This document shows, piece after piece, positions 17,061 through 23,865 of a DNA stretch of 26,360 nucleotides. Each line of letters starts with the position of its first letter. Position 1 is the stretch's first letter. Source of the stretch: Treponema sp. UBA1793 (GTDB lineage: Bacteria > Spirochaetota > Spirochaetia > Treponematales > Treponemataceae); assembly GCA_002314445.1 (NCBI GenBank), contig DCFX01000006.1, positions 1 through 26,360 on the forward strand, given 5' to 3'. The translations under genes and the position numbers were made by a program. Below the pieces are notes generated by a model. That model was not told where the DNA came from. It saw only the letters and a program-made list of their open reading frames with translations, and searched no databases.

Positions 17061-17115
17061 AATATATTCCTCGAAGACGGGAGTATATCATAAAAACAAA
17101 AACATAACACTCGTA

Positions 17116-18018
17116 TCATTTATTCGAGGACAAAGCGTACCCGTTCATGAAAGCCCTGTACAGCAAAGCAAATACAATAAGCGGCGGTATCATTGCCAAG
17201 AGAGAACCGGCCATCACCTGATTCCACATGATGGAATCGCCGGCACTCGTAAGCGCATTCAGTCCTACCTGTACAACCTGATATTCATTGTGCCGTATGA
17301 TGACGCGCGGCCAGATATACTGATCCCACACATAGACAAACTGGATCACCGTGAGTGCACCGATTGTGTTGCCGCTCATCGGAATGAGTACATGCGTAAG
17401 AAACTGAAACGAATTGGTACCGTCGATACGCGCGGAATCCGCAATTGATGACGGAATAGACTTAAAATGCTGAAAAAAGAGAAAGACGCCTGTCGCGGAC
17501 GCAAGAAAAGGCAGAATGATTCCTGCAAACGAGTCCCCAATTCCAAGTCCGTATTTAACCGGGCCAAGAAAAAAATCGGCAGGATTACACACCCACTGCA
17601 GGAATTCCTTTATGCCGGGAGCAGGCTGCAGGCTGACTACATCGAACAACCCGAGAATAAGTATTTCCGTGGGCATCATGAGGGTAAGTATGATAAAGCC
17701 GAAGACGATTTTTTTTCCGGGAAATTCGTAAAATACAAGCGCAGTTGCAGCAAGAAGTGAAAAAACGATTTTACCTGCAGTAACGGAGGCTGCAATGATG
17801 AGCGAATTCCGCATGTACCTGCCCAGACCATATTCAAGCCATACGACTTTTATATTATCCCACAGTTCTTTTCCCGGGATAAGGGAAGGTGTTATGACAT
17901 CGGCCACATTCTGCGACGACTTTATCAGCGCAAAAATAACCGGGAAGCACACAAAAAAGCAGGCCGTTATGAGTATAATATGAACGGGAATATTCCGGTA
18001 TTTTTTATCAATCGTCAT
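17116..18018 (-). CDS. ugpE: Glycerol-3-phosphate-type ABC transporter permease
   Basis: A 300-residue inner-membrane permease of the carbohydrate-uptake (CUT1) class. The start at 18018 is chosen over the longer frame to 18147, because AGAAGG precedes it and the extra 43 residues do not look like protein. It has six helices, with the coupling EAA loop near IADSARIDGTNSFQFL and LIPMSGNTIGALTVIQF following as usual. The sequence LTLMMPTEILILGLFDVVS is characteristic of UgpE. It overlaps the ugpA stop by 11 nt and pairs with UgpA. The ugp label rests on similarity plus the phosphodiesterase two genes away; sugar uptake remains possible. Confidence 0.87.
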   Translation of the reverse strand: MTIDKKYRNIPVHIILITACFFVCFPVIFALIKSSQNVADVITPSLIPGKELWDNIKVVWLEYGLGRYMRNSLIIAASVTAGKIVFSLLAATALVFYEFPGKKIVFGFIILTLMMPTEILILGLFDVVSLQPAPGIKEFLQWVCNPADFFLGPVKYGLGIGDSFAGIILPFLASATGVFLFFQHFKSIPSSIADSARIDGTNSFQFLTHVLIPMSGNTIGALTVIQFVYVWDQYIWPRVIIRHNEYQVVQVGLNALTSAGDSIMWNQVMAGSLLAMIPPLIVFALLYRAFMNGYALSSNK

Positions 18019-18940
18019 AGTTAACCTTCTTTCCGAACAATCCGAACTGGAATGCGGCGACGACCGCAACAATAGACATAAGAATTGCACTCTGCGCTCC
18101 GGCAAGTCCCATATTGCTGCTTCCTCCGAACCCTTCCAGATAGACATTGTACATAAGCGTAGTAGTTACGCCGGCATTATTGAAGGGAGCTGCCCCGACG
18201 GGAGCGCCTCTCGTAAGCACGTCGATAATGCCGAACGAATCAAAAAAACTGTATGTAATGTTCGTAAGAACAAGGAAGAATGTAGTCGGACTCAGAAGGG
18301 GGAGCATTACGTATCTGAATTTCATAAAGCCGGTAGCTCCGTCGAGTTCCGCAGCTTCAAGTGGTTCGGGAGCAATGTTCTGTAAAGCGGCCAGATAAAA
18401 TACGATATTATATCCCGTATTTTTCCATACGGCAGCCGCGATGCAGACTATAAATGCGGGAAGAGGAGCAGAAAGCCACTGCGGCTTTATATTGAACAAA
18501 CTGCCGAGCACTTCATTGACTATTCCGACTTCGGGATTGAAGATGAACGTGTATATCGTTCCCGCAACGGCGGGCGAAAGTGCGAACGGCCAGATGAGCA
18601 GTATACGGTATATTTTTGCTCCCCTGATTTTTTTATTCGACAGGACCGCAAGACACAACGAAAAGCCGATGCCGATGCACACGACGCAGCAGGTAAAGGC
18701 TGCAGTCTGTACGATTATCTGGATGAACGCGGGAGCATACGGCCCCGTAAACAATTCCTTAAAATTGCCGGTACCTATAAAGGCTTGTGTTCCCAGAAAA
18801 AAATTACTCCGGTAAAAGGCAATCGTAAGCGATTTTATTGCAGGATAATATAAAAAAATCAGCAGAATTACAATGGTCGGCAGCAGATAGAGCCAGGGGA
18901 CAAATCGCGAAGTAAATACAAACGGTTTTTTATTAATCAT
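18008..18940 (-). CDS. ugpA: Glycerol-3-phosphate-type ABC transporter permease
   Basis: A 310-residue inner-membrane permease with an N-terminal helix (FVPWLYLLPTIVILLIFLYY) and five more helices. The coupling loop is EAAELDGATGFMKFRYVMLP, the classic EAA motif that contacts the ATPase. LLIWPFALSPAVAGTIYTFI and NTGYNIVFYLAALQNI are typical of UgpA. It lies between the binding protein (78 nt upstream, with an intervening hairpin) and ugpE (11-nt overlap). No ATPase gene lies in the cluster, so an MsmK- or UgpC-type ATPase from elsewhere must be shared. Confidence 0.9.
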   Translation of the reverse strand: MINKKPFVFTSRFVPWLYLLPTIVILLIFLYYPAIKSLTIAFYRSNFFLGTQAFIGTGNFKELFTGPYAPAFIQIIVQTAAFTCCVVCIGIGFSLCLAVLSNKKIRGAKIYRILLIWPFALSPAVAGTIYTFIFNPEVGIVNEVLGSLFNIKPQWLSAPLPAFIVCIAAAVWKNTGYNIVFYLAALQNIAPEPLEAAELDGATGFMKFRYVMLPLLSPTTFFLVLTNITYSFFDSFGIIDVLTRGAPVGAAPFNNAGVTTTLMYNVYLEGFGGSSNMGLAGAQSAILMSIVAVVAAFQFGLFGKKVNYDD

Positions 18941-18979
18941 ATTTATATTCTCTTATTCTACCGGAGCAGTACGTTTTCG

Positions 18980-19002
18980 TCCGGCGGCGGAACACCGCCG
19001 GA
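18980..19002 (-). other. Intercistronic hairpin between ugpB and ugpA
   Basis: TCCGGCGG (18980-18987) and CCGCCGGA (18995-19002) form an 8-bp all-GC-rich stem with a 7-nt loop just after the ugpB stop. It lacks a T-run, so it probably stabilises the binding-protein message or reduces read-through into the permease genes. Confidence 0.55.
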
Positions 19003-19018
19003 TATATGAATGTCTTAC

Positions 19019-20344
19019 TTATTTTATATTTTTGTTATATTCGGCAAGTTTTACGTCTGCAAGTTTCTTTGCTTCTTTCATAGCGTCTTCCGGCTGTGCG
19101 CCGGCAAGAATTTTCTGTATGGCCTGTTCTATGATAGTCCTGTTGTCATATACGGTTCCGGCAAGTCCGCCCGCACTTGCGTCGTCAACTTTCGTCTGAA
19201 GCAGCTGATTAAAGGCAACAAGCTGTTTTGCATTTGTATCGAACCAGCCTTCTTTTTTTAATAATTCGATGGACGAATTGCGTACGGGATAATATCCGGT
19301 AAGTTCGTGCCACGACGCCATATTTTCCGTATTCGTCAGATATAAGGCGAAATCACGTGCACCTTCAAGAACGGCTTTATTCTTATTTTTCGTAACCCAC
19401 AGGGAACCGCCGCCGATAACCGTACCATTGCGGACGCTTCCGTCAGGAATCGGAATCATGCCGACGTTCAGTTTGAATTTAGTACCGACCGCATTCGTAA
19501 TATTAACGATATCCGCCGTAGAAGTTATATGAAACATCGCTTTACCGCCGGTAAAAACAGCATCGCTTCCGTCCCAGTCCTCGAACTTTCCGGTATACGT
19601 GTAAAGACTGTTGTCCCGCATCTGCGCATAAAATGACGCAATCTTCATAGAAGCATCACTGTCAAGCAGCGATTCCGTCGCACGTCCTTTGCGTCCGTTG
19701 CTGTTGTTGAACATACACGCGTTCTGCTCGGAAAGCCACTGCTCGAAAAACCATCCGTTAAGACTTACGGAAATATTCGCGTCCTTTACACCTGCTTTCC
19801 GCGCATCCAGAGCGCATTTTATTACCTGTGAGAACGTTTCGGGAACATAGTCAGCCGGATATCCTGCAGCGGTAAGCATATCGGCATTTATATACAAAAC
19901 AGGCGAAGAGCTGTTGAACGGGATGGAATTCACCTTGCCGTTAATCGTATAATAATTTACCACAGGCTTAATATAGTCGCTTGTGTCGAACGTTCCGATG
20001 TCGCCGACGGGGGTAAATATACCCGTGTCGTACGCAAGCTGAGAGCCGGCTTCCGCAATGTGAACGAGAGACGGCGCCGTTCCCTGACGCGCGGCGAGAA
20101 TGGCCGCCTGAATGCAGTCACGATACGATCCTTTATTTTCTTCCGTAACTATGTATTTATTCTGGCTTGCGTTGAATTTCTTAACAACATCCTGTATCCA
20201 GCCCTGGCGTTTCGCATCGCCGAACGTATGCCAGAATGTAATCTGTACCGGTTCATTTTTCGCATCAGGAACAGCTTTCTGCTTAGCCGGCAGAACGGAA
20301 AGCATAAGGGCCAGTACTGATACTGCAGCCATCATTTTTTTCAT
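19019..20344 (-). CDS. ugpB: Glycerol-3-phosphate-type extracellular solute-binding protein
   Basis: A 441-residue family 1 solute-binding protein that captures substrate outside the inner membrane for UgpA/UgpE. The start at 20344 follows GGGAGG at 6 nt, and the longer frame to 20389 lacks one. The signal peptide (MKKMMAAVSVLALMLSVLPA) has no lipobox Cys. The mature protein begins with QITFWHTFGDAKRQGWIQDV and contains NSIPFNSSSPVLYINADML, NGWFFEQWLSEQ and ELTGYYPVRNSSI. The latter blocks are typical of UgpB (F/WN.S.P.LY, TGY.P). The gene for a glycerophosphodiester phosphodiesterase directly upstream supports glycerol-3-phosphate or a glycerophosphodiester as ligand. Confidence 0.85.
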   Translation of the reverse strand: MKKMMAAVSVLALMLSVLPAKQKAVPDAKNEPVQITFWHTFGDAKRQGWIQDVVKKFNASQNKYIVTEENKGSYRDCIQAAILAARQGTAPSLVHIAEAGSQLAYDTGIFTPVGDIGTFDTSDYIKPVVNYYTINGKVNSIPFNSSSPVLYINADMLTAAGYPADYVPETFSQVIKCALDARKAGVKDANISVSLNGWFFEQWLSEQNACMFNNSNGRKGRATESLLDSDASMKIASFYAQMRDNSLYTYTGKFEDWDGSDAVFTGGKAMFHITSTADIVNITNAVGTKFKLNVGMIPIPDGSVRNGTVIGGGSLWVTKNKNKAVLEGARDFALYLTNTENMASWHELTGYYPVRNSSIELLKKEGWFDTNAKQLVAFNQLLQTKVDDASAGGLAGTVYDNRTIIEQAIQKILAGAQPEDAMKEAKKLADVKLAEYNKNIK

Positions 20345-20420
20345 AAGACCTCCCGTCAATACGGAATTGACAAGAAGCAGTGTATGCACTTTGTGTAAAA
20401 AAAACGCAAAAATACTATCA

Positions 20421-20452
20421 GAATTGTGTTAAATGGCAAAACTTCACAATTC
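20421..20452 (-). repeat. Inverted repeat at the end of the phosphodiesterase gene
   Basis: GAATTGTG (20421-20428) and CACAATTC (20445-20452) are perfect 8-bp arms around 16 nt, overlapping the stop of the phosphodiesterase gene and sitting upstream of ugpB. It may be a weak terminator or an operator for ugpB; no good -35/-10 pair was seen there. Confidence 0.4.
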
Positions 20453-21142
20453 AGGATAATTCGTAAATATACCGTCGACACCCCACGAGACAAGTGTATT
20501 TTTGTCTTCCACGGTGTTTACAGTCCAGACGTGCACTTTCCGTCCGCCTGCATGGCATTCTTCCACAGCAGCTTTTGTCAGCCCGTCAATGCCTGGATGG
20601 TAATATTCAAACCCGAACTGTCTGCACATTGTACCTGCATGAACGACAGGCCGTTCAACAAGAAGTCCGCATGGTATTTCAGGAGCAATTTTTTTCAAAA
20701 GTATGAGCGACAGCGGATTAAACGAGGAAAAGAACATGCGCTCCTCAAGGCCGTATTTTTTGATAACGGCAAGCGTTTTTTCTTCAAGTCCGCTGTAATA
20801 CACGCTGCCCGTTTTCAATTCTACATTCGTCACAAGATCAGTCTGCTTAACCCATGCACAGTATTCGTCGAACGACGGAATCGCTTCGCGGCCGGAAGTT
20901 TCCGGATGCGTTTTGTTTGCGTTGAATTTTCTCAGCTCATCGAATGCAAACTCTTCAACCCAGCCGCTTCCGTCTGTCGTTCTGTCGATACGCTCATCGT
21001 GTATGACTACAACAGTTCCGTCTTTTGTAAGCTGCACATCAAGTTCTATACCGTAACAATGTGTTTCCACGGCTTTTTTAAAAGCCGTCATTGTATTTTC
21101 TGGATATTTTCCGCTGTATCCGCGGTGTGCAAATATATTCAT
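20444..21142 (-). CDS. Glycerophosphodiester phosphodiesterase
   Basis: A 232-residue enzyme that hydrolyses glycerophosphodiesters to glycerol-3-phosphate and an alcohol. It has the TIM-barrel GDPD motifs: AHRGYSGKYPENT at residues 5-17 (catalytic His), IELDVQLTKDG (metal-binding Glu and Asp), VVIHDE (second catalytic His), NVELKT (Glu), SSFNP and the ending HVWTVN with GVDGIFTNYP. There is no signal peptide, so it acts in the cytoplasm, as UgpQ does, on diesters brought in by the Ugp transporter encoded just downstream. The ribosome binding site is weak. It is shorter than secreted GlpQ proteins and matches cytosolic UgpQ in length. Confidence 0.93.
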   Translation of the reverse strand: MNIFAHRGYSGKYPENTMTAFKKAVETHCYGIELDVQLTKDGTVVVIHDERIDRTTDGSGWVEEFAFDELRKFNANKTHPETSGREAIPSFDEYCAWVKQTDLVTNVELKTGSVYYSGLEEKTLAVIKKYGLEERMFFSSFNPLSLILLKKIAPEIPCGLLVERPVVHAGTMCRQFGFEYYHPGIDGLTKAAVEECHAGGRKVHVWTVNTVEDKNTLVSWGVDGIFTNYPEL

Positions 21143-21259
21143 ACCCGTACTCTATCCCAAAGAGCTGCTGTTTTGCAATCAGGATTTAATACCTTTCATA
21201 CGTCCCAAGGGACGGGATATGACACCCTCAGCACGAATGAATACACCTGCATAAAAAAA

Positions 21260-21286
21260 TGTCCGCAGCGGCACAGGCTGCGGACA
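21260..21286 (-). terminator. Strong intrinsic terminator of the encapsulin operon
   Basis: TGTCCGCAGC (21260-21269) and GCTGCGGACA (21277-21286) form a perfect 10-bp stem with a 7-nt loop. On the minus strand it is followed at once by seven T. It closes the operon 8 nt after the rubrerythrin-remnant stop. Confidence 0.9.
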
Positions 21287-21293
21287 CCGGATA

Positions 21294-21558
21294 CTAAATT
21301 TTATTTATTATCCAGAATTCTACATACAACTCTTTTTTCGTCCCGCAGATCGGACATTTTTCCGGCGGAGTATTCAGCACGGTGTGGCCGCAGACCGGGC
21401 AGATATATATGTGCTCCAGTTCAATATCGTGTCCTGCTTTTACCGCATCCGGAGCCTGCTGAAAGAGCTTTGCATGTATTTTTTCAACTTCCAGAGCCGC
21501 ATGGGCTGTACGCCGAATGAAGAAAACTGTTTGTCATTGCATTTTTAACAGCCTTTAT
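21294..21558 (-). pseudogene. Rubrerythrin remnant with large internal deletion
   Basis: After GGAGG (21567-21563) one frame reads KAVKNAMTNSFLHSAY, the start of small rubrerythrins, but the expected ATG is ATA (21558-21556). It soon runs to a stop. A second frame then reads AHAALEVEKIHAKLFQQA, VKAGHDIELEHIYICPVCG, and TPPEKCPICGTKKELYVEF, ending at TAG 21296-21294. This is the last helix and the complete rubredoxin iron site (CPVCG and CPICG) of a rubrerythrin. Members have about 190-200 residues; here only about 85 remain, in two frames, so around 100 residues of the di-iron four-helix domain are gone. Rubrerythrins reduce peroxide. The gene is third in the encapsulin operon and retains the operon terminator, so the loss looks recent. 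No cargo peptide is visible at the C-terminus. Confidence 0.8.
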
Positions 21559-21593
21559 AAAACCTCCAAATAATAAAATTCAAAAGATGCTTT

Positions 21594-21626
21594 ATAAAAA
21601 ATGCCGGAAAACAAAATGTCCAGGCA
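21594..21626 (-). terminator. Probable terminator after the encapsulin gene
   Basis: On the minus strand TGCCTGGA and TCCGGCA pair over 7 bp (one bulged T) around a short T-rich loop, followed by TTTTTT. It would reduce transcription of the rubrerythrin remnant relative to the shell gene. Confidence 0.5.
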
Positions 21627-21640
21627 CCCGCATCCCTGTT

Positions 21641-22456
21641 TTACTCAAAGACGATGACGGCCTCTTTCTGCTTTATCCGGAGCAGAACCGTTTCCAGAAC
21701 GCGGAAATTATGATTCAGATTTTCCTGCTCAAGATATGCCGTTATCATATCCTGTCCGATAACAAGATCCATACTTGCAGAATTCGGGCAGACGAGCACC
21801 GCTTTTTTCTTTCCCAATACAGGAGCCATATATAAATGTCCGTCAAGGAGTTTTGCTATCCGGTCTGATTCCAGCAGTCCGGTCGACGGCTGAAGGCGCT
21901 GCAAATCAACATAAAGATCGGGACTGACAGCCAGCGCGTACGGTCCGTACAAATTCTTTTCAGCAAGCAGGCCGATTCCCGCAGCAATGTCGGAAAACGC
22001 ATTTTCCCCTGTTTTCCAGTCTTTCAATTCCATTTTCCGCGTACCCGAAGCGGAAAGCAATCCTTCGTATCCGAATGATTTATTTCCGAAATAAATCATC
22101 CGGTCTTCATTTACTGCACAGGTTTCAGCAGCCGAAATCACCGGAGCCATAGACAATGGAATTCCGTTTTTAGTTGAACTTTCCATATCACGGGCGAGTA
22201 GTGTAAAATCTGCGGTAACGAGAGGAATCTCTACATACGTTCTGCCTTTCGTTACGGTAAGCCCGTCCTTTGAAACCTCTTCAACGTTTTTTACATCCTC
22301 GACGGAAACCGATTCTGTTCCCATACCGAGCGGACCAAAAACAGGAAGAAAACGTCTGCCTGTCAATATCCGGCGAGCCGTTTCGACAACGGTACTGTCT
22401 ATCTGTTTCCATACTCCGTCAGGGAGCGATACATTTTCTCGCGATAAATAACTCAT
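21641..22456 (-). CDS. Encapsulin shell protein (family 1, HK97 fold)
   Basis: A 271-residue capsid-like protein (Linocin_M18 family) that self-assembles into a hollow protein nanocompartment in the cytoplasm. The N-terminal helix is slightly short of the usual MDLLxRxLAPLxxxAW form but keeps the order: MSYLSRENVSLPDGVWKQID, then ARRILTGRRFLPVFGPLGMG. The E-loop and P-domain region (EIPLVTADFTLLARDME) and the C-terminal YLEQENLNHNFRVLETVLLR with a final IVFE strand are all typical. Length matches the family (260-280). It lies 23 nt after the ferritin-like cargo gene. The pair forms an iron-mineralising compartment. All expected parts are present and the assignment is firm. Confidence 0.95.
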   Translation of the reverse strand: MSYLSRENVSLPDGVWKQIDSTVVETARRILTGRRFLPVFGPLGMGTESVSVEDVKNVEEVSKDGLTVTKGRTYVEIPLVTADFTLLARDMESSTKNGIPLSMAPVISAAETCAVNEDRMIYFGNKSFGYEGLLSASGTRKMELKDWKTGENAFSDIAAGIGLLAEKNLYGPYALAVSPDLYVDLQRLQPSTGLLESDRIAKLLDGHLYMAPVLGKKKAVLVCPNSASMDLVIGQDMITAYLEQENLNHNFRVLETVLLRIKQKEAVIVFE

Positions 22457-22479
22457 ATTCTCACCTCTTTTACAGTATA

Positions 22480-22833
22480 TTACCCGCGCAGACTACCGAC
22501 AGTGGTTTCTGCAGCCGATTCCGGCTTTTTTTCCGCCGGAAGTTTTTCAAGCAGTTCTTTGACTTCAGTTTCACCGGAAAGGAAAAATTCTGCTTCTTTC
22601 GGATCCAGAGTTTTGAGCAGTGTCATAAGTTCTCCGACGTGAATCTTTTCTTCATCGCGGATATCGGAAATAACAGCTTTTGCTTTTTCGTTATCGGCAG
22701 CCTGGACGTGCGCATCATACAGATAGATAGCTTCCAGTTCCCCCGCAATATCAAGCCTGACAGCCTGGATAAGTTCCTCTGCAGTCATTTTTCTGTTCAC
22801 ATTTCCCTCAAAGGGATTCGCAAAAGACGGCAT
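22480..22833 (-). CDS. Encapsulated ferritin-like protein (EncFtn)
   Basis: A 117-residue two-helix ferroxidase that oxidises Fe(II) and delivers it to the encapsulin lumen for storage. The start at 22833 follows GGAGG (7 nt); the longer frame to 23106 is an antisense overlap. The metal ligands expected in EncFtn are at the same positions as described for the Rhodospirillum rubrum protein: Glu32 (AGELEAIYLYDAH), Glu62 and His65 (IRDEEKIHVGEL). The C-terminus is a linker rich in Lys, Pro and Glu, then TTVGSLRG, the canonical cargo-loading peptide that binds the inner face of the encapsulin shell. It is the first gene of the operon, with its own promoter. The gene order cargo then shell is the usual one. 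Confidence 0.95.
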   Translation of the reverse strand: MPSFANPFEGNVNRKMTAEELIQAVRLDIAGELEAIYLYDAHVQAADNEKAKAVISDIRDEEKIHVGELMTLLKTLDPKEAEFFLSGETEVKELLEKLPAEKKPESAAETTVGSLRG

Positions 22834-22864
22834 AAATACCTCCTTCGAAATTTGTCTTAGTTTT

Positions 22865-22893
22865 ACTATACAACCGTTAAGTTCAAAAAGCAA
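22865..22893 (-). promoter_or_regulatory. Promoter of the EncFtn-encapsulin operon
   Basis: On the minus strand TTGCTT (22893-22888) and TATAGT (22870-22865) are separated by 17 nt, about 32 nt before the EncFtn ATG. No Fur- or PerR-like palindrome is evident to me. Confidence 0.5.
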
Positions 22894-22946
22894 GGATGGA
22901 AACTTCTTTATTTTATCCTCACCAACTGATATACTGCCACTGCACC

Positions 22947-23837
22947 ATGATGCAACATTTTTTTTTACGCCGATGTATTCTGAGCGCCACATTTTTAATC
23001 TATCCGGGTATGTCGTTTTTATCTGCAGTGACTCTTCCTTTTTTGGAGCCACAGGAACTCCGGACTCTGCGCGGTTCATACCCGGACATCGTATTCGATA
23101 CGTCATACGATTTTGAAACTGATGACTGGAAAATTGAAATCAACGGAACAACACTCTACTGGGCCGGAGGGAAAATTCTTCCGGCCGATAAGCTTGATAA
23201 CGCCGAACTGTACTGGCCCGTTATGTATAAATACAACAAAGATATTCCTGATCCGGCGGATTTTACGGAATCAGCTGTAAACGACATCAGAAATTTCACT
23301 TCAGCAGAAAAACGCAGTAAACAGGCCGGAACTTCGCTTGATTTTTTCGACGCAATATACGACAGTAAAACAAGGCAGTCTGTCGAGCAGCATATAACCC
23401 GGATACAATTTCTGGGAAAGTATACAAATGTTCATGAACGGATTACCGGTCCCCTCCAACGTGTGGAGAACAGAATCCGAACCCTTGCACAATCAGACAA
23501 AGAGGTTCAGGATTTCATCAATAATCTCGCCAGAATTGACAGTTACAACTGGAGGGAGATTGGAGACCGTTCCTCGCGTTCTTTTCACAGCCTTGGTATT
23601 GCGGTAGACATTCTTCCGAAAGACTGGGGACAAAAAAACATTTACTGGGCGTGGCGGCGCGATATCGATTCTGAAAACTGGATGCTTCTGCCCCTTGAAC
23701 GCAGATGGATACCGCCAGAATCCGTTATAAAGGCGTTCGAAGCTGAAGGTTTTATATGGGGCGGCAAATGGATTGTATGGGACAACATGCACTTTGAATA
23801 TCATCCGGAATTGATCGATTACAATCATCTCCGCTGA
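22947..23837 (+). CDS. Secreted M15-family D-Ala-D-Ala carboxypeptidase-like protein
   Basis: A roughly 296-residue zinc peptidase of the VanY/M15 type that would trim peptidoglycan stem peptides outside the inner membrane. The zinc and catalytic signature SFHSLGIAVDI (SxHxxGxAxD, near residue 212) and the final WDNMHFEYHPE (third zinc His) are both present, with EAEGFIWGGKW before it as in family members. I set the start at the ATGATG at 22947/22950, which gives a charged then hydrophobic N-terminus (FFLRRCILSATFLIYPGMSF) suited to export. The longer ATG at 22896 lacks a spaced binding site; neither start has a good one. The first 170 residues before the peptidase core are specific to this type and of unknown role. 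Confidence 0.85.
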   Translation: MMQHFFLRRCILSATFLIYPGMSFLSAVTLPFLEPQELRTLRGSYPDIVFDTSYDFETDDWKIEINGTTLYWAGGKILPADKLDNAELYWPVMYKYNKDIPDPADFTESAVNDIRNFTSAEKRSKQAGTSLDFFDAIYDSKTRQSVEQHITRIQFLGKYTNVHERITGPLQRVENRIRTLAQSDKEVQDFINNLARIDSYNWREIGDRSSRSFHSLGIAVDILPKDWGQKNIYWAWRRDIDSENWMLLPLERRWIPPESVIKAFEAEGFIWGGKWIVWDNMHFEYHPELIDYNHLR

Positions 23838-23865
23838 CAGCAGAATTGCACTATACTGAACTTAT

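Noticed and set aside
18019..18147. N-terminal extension of ugpE up to 18147
   Set aside because: It lies in a different frame inside ugpA and has no permease features. AGAAGG and a typical N-terminus mark 18018.
20421..20452. CRP-type binding site upstream of ugpB
   Set aside because: The half-sites resemble TGTGA/TCACA but are 16 nt apart, too far for a CRP site.
20426..21520. A 364-codon plus-strand open frame
   Set aside because: It is antisense to the glycerophosphodiester phosphodiesterase and the rubrerythrin remnant, whose minus-strand frames show family motifs. Its translation is rich in Cys, Phe, Arg and His without any recognisable motif.
22834..23106. N-terminal extension of EncFtn up to 23106
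   Set aside because: The extension is antisense to the M15 peptidase gene, lacks protein-like character and lies before an excellent GGAGG-ATG at 22833.
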